A DNA stretch of 64,000 nucleotides, from assembly GCA_020086605.1 (NCBI GenBank), contig JACBWW010000008.1, positions 15,526,714-15,590,713 on the forward strand. The letters are read 5' to 3'. A program made the translations under genes and the position numbers. Source of the stretch: Lanius collurio (lineage: Eukaryota > Chordata > Aves > Passeriformes > Laniidae). Positions 61,401 through 64,000 of this stretch are shown here, in pieces; the first letter of the stretch is position 1, and each line of letters begins with the position of its first letter. The notes under the pieces were generated by a model, which did not search any database, was not told the origin of the DNA, and worked only from the letters and a program-made list of their open reading frames with translations.

Positions 61401-64000
61401 CAGCTGGTTTACAAGATTTTGGGCATTTCCTAAGTGATGTATCAAATTTTGTTCAACCCCAACTCCCCATTGCATTAAATTCCCCTTTGGTAGGGTGCTA
61501 CAGTTTCATCTTCACTATCCTCTACCAAGCAGAGATATTTCAGTCCGCATGAGCGTGAAGACCAATTTTCCTCAGTTTCTACATTTTAAAAAATCTGTTC
61601 TGTCACAGTACAGCATCAGTGCACAGTAACCTAACTATATTTAAAGCAGGCAAGTTCCTCTTTCACTCTGAAACTCCTGTGTTGCTCATATTGAGTTCAC
61701 TTGCAACCTTTTCCTTGCAACCTGCTTTCCAGCCAACTCACACAGTTTGTCTGACCTCTCTGCTCAGTCTCACTTTCATTCAGGGAAGACAGCACAAGAT
61801 CAGCCACTGCAGCAGCCTGCCTCTCTCCACAATGGCCCGTGATTCACACCTTCTGGTTTTCACAGCACTCGCCTGTGCCAGCTGCAGAGCACCGAGCACC
61901 GGCGATGTGCATGGAGGGGAGCGACAGCCACCATCCCTCTCGATGGGCAGGAGCTGCAGACATCTGGGGTAAACACTATCCCTCTAATGTCTGAATGTTT
62001 CCAGTTCCCACGGGATTTATCTTAGGGCAATTTGAAGAAATAAGACAGGTGTCTTGATAAATGCTTAGGGACATCAGCCACTGTCCCTCCCCCTCCTCCT
62101 CCTCCTCATACCTGTGCCTCTGTGCACCCTCACACCCTTGTCCTACCACGGATGGGAACTTTGGGGGCCCATCAATCCAGCATTGTGCTTTATCCCACAG
62201 TGAGCTTGAAGGATGATAACGTTTCCCAGGGGTGTTTAACAGGTATGAGAGCTAGACAGAGGAGAGGTATAAGGATTTTACCTCTTGTAAACAGATTTTA
62301 CCACTGTGGTCTTCATACAGGAATTAGTATACAATACGATGATATCTGTAGTTGCTATTTGGTTGGTGTGCAGTACCACATGAGAATAGTAAGAAAGTAC
62401 CATGGTTTTTCCAGGGCCAGGAGAAAAGACTGCCCCAATACACTTTTCCTTTTACTTAATATTTTCTTTTCTCTTTGCTTTTCTTCTCTTTTTTTTCTTT
62501 TCTTTTGTATGTTTTTTTTTAATTTTTCTTCTATTCCAAGTGAGAGACAACAGAAAAAAAGGCAAGGTTTTTGATTCAGGGAAAAAGCACAATGGAAAAG
62601 CAGCCCTATGCAGTGTGCACCTGGGGCCAATAGCAAATTCTTCATTGAATTAAATCTACAATCTCTGAGCACTCAGACCTGCACAACAGGATCCCCCCAG
62701 GATAGTTACTCCTCAGTTCACTGTGAAAACCACTCCATGCCCTGAAGCATATGAAGAGAGCTTACTTACTGTTTTATTTGAATGGCAAAACATAGGCACT
62801 CTTCTCATTTACAGTGACAGTTAAATTATTTTTATCTGTCTAAACTACACATGGCAGCAGTTGGTTCCACAGACTCTCCTTTTCTTACCAGTATTGAAAG
62901 CATCGACTTTTCTCAGTAGTATTTTGTCATTTTTGTAGATACTAACACCATATCAGTGCTTCTGGGCTGGGTCCGAGTCCCTGTGCTGTCACAAGAGTTA
63001 TCACAGCAGGTATGGGGCTGGCTTTCTGCCAAGCACCTACACGGAGGGGGCTCAGCCATGGCCAGCACTGGTTCATCCCTCCCTGCTGGTGCTGTCCCGG
63101 GGTGCTGGCACTGAACTCCAGCTGGGAGCCAGCATGCCAGAGGGAGCCAGACAGTGGAGGAGCTGCACTCCCCACTCAGATGGGGAATTTTGCAATGACA
63201 GCCACTCTCCACTTCCTCACAGTCTACCCTGCTACTGCTGACATCTCTGCCCCTGCATGCCTATCTGCAGCAGTGGAGGCCTGCGTTGCTTCCCTGATAC
63301 TCCCTGGCACTCTTCAGCTGGAGGATTTTGTGCTTCATGGAAAGCAAGAAAAGTGTACACCAAACCCAGCCTGTGGTTTGCATCAGATGCTACTGCTCTT
63401 CCCTTCTCCTGAGGCTACTGAGTACAGACACAGCCCACCTGCCTCTTCTAAGCTAAAGACAAGCAGAGACATGGTTTAGGCTCAAATACTCATGGTTGTG
63501 TCAACAGAAAGACCTGAGCCCCATGCACCTCAACAAACCTCGACAGACCCCGTGCCCTCACCCAAAGGGCACACACCTGCACTGTCCTCTACCTGTCATG
63601 GGCTCCAGAGCATTCTCTATGGACACACAACTGCTGCCTGTGCCTGCTTTCTTCTACTAGCACAATAGCTTTGTGTCAAATTAAAGTGCTCATGTTGGCC
63701 AGCTGTGCCATACTTGTGTTTACTTCCCCACAAGCTGAACATGTGCAAGGCTACTAGGCAGGGAATTGCCAGAGCTGCAGCTCCCACACAGCCCTGGGGA
63801 CTACCCAAGGCAGGCCATTGCTCCGTCCTTAGGCAGGGGAGGTGGGTGTGGAGGGTTCTGGTGCTCCCCATCGCAGCTGGCAGCTGGGACAAGTGCAATG
63901 CTCTGAGCATTCCCACACCCCAACACCACGGCAGGCTATTTCAGGGTGCCTGTAACCTGGGTCTGGTTGATTTTCATGTAGTCAGCAGGGAAAGGCAGGT
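61401..64000. other. Gene-free unique sequence with a long pyrimidine tract
   Basis: No gene recognised. It contains a CTC-rich run at about 62084-62106 and a T/C-rich tract of about 95 bases at 62445-62540. The frame at 62122-62574 runs into this tract and is not supported as a gene. The frame at 63012-63479 has no domain that I recognise. Confidence 0.5.
62445..62540 (+). repeat. Polypyrimidine tract
   Basis: About 95 bases consisting almost only of T and C. Confidence 0.8.

Noticed and set aside
62122..62574. 150-codon open frame with hydrophobic C-terminus
   Set aside because: The hydrophobic part is the translated polypyrimidine tract and the rest has no recognisable domain.
1..64000. 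CRISPR arrays, bacterial operons, replication origins, rRNA
   Set aside because: No regularly spaced direct repeats, no ribosome-binding-site gene arrays and no rRNA segments were seen. The sequence is vertebrate nuclear DNA.

Overview
The window looks like a gene-poor, AT-leaning stretch of a bird nuclear genome, either intergenic or inside a very long intron. The avian call rests on several CR1 LINE 3' ends with the typical bird terminus, and on class II and class III-type retroviral LTRs of kinds common in birds. A passerine is plausible but only inferred. I could not recognise a single host exon, tRNA, rRNA, snRNA, CRISPR array or bacterial-type operon. Nearly all open frames are short chance ORFs or lie inside repeats.

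The richest part is the first 5 kb. A minus-strand CR1 (731-917 plus 1681-1830) was split by a plus-strand LTR (918-1680) that left a CCAC target duplication. Next to it is a complete small provirus on the minus strand, 2038-4618, bounded by a perfect 6-bp duplication GAGCAT (2032-2037 and 4619-4624). Reading its own direction it has a 5' LTR (4333-4618), a primer-binding site ending TGG/CCA (4313-4330), a decayed gag-like frame starting with a matrix-like domain (from 4207), a long GC-rich Ala/Arg-rich linker, and then a diverged but clear cold-shock domain of the vertebrate Y-box protein type (2639-2270). A polypurine tract (about 2211-2182) and a shortened 3' LTR (2038-2176) follow. There is no protease, polymerase or envelope region. 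A non-autonomous retroelement whose product would join a Gag-type matrix to a cellular RNA-binding cold-shock domain is the most interesting item in the window. A related solo LTR with its own perfect 6-bp duplication (TTTAAC) lies at 56623-56920.

From 5 to 44 kb there is mostly unique sequence. It carries one probable class II LTR (about 10324-10720, minus), small CR1 fragments (14192, 27855, 31757), two very old amniote-type CR1 fossils (about 15955 and 41170), microsatellites and a near-perfect 24-nt palindrome at 25575. From 44 to 64 kb there are two larger CR1 copies (44841-45790 minus, with reverse-transcriptase relics; 58205-58655 plus), a purine hexamer microsatellite (50456-50555), the solo LTR, a 0.9-kb ERVL-type LTR (about 59260-60191) and a CR1 scrap (61309).

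No genes work together here in the usual sense. The biology readable from the sequence is layered retroelement insertion and decay, with one element that appears to have captured a host RNA-binding domain.
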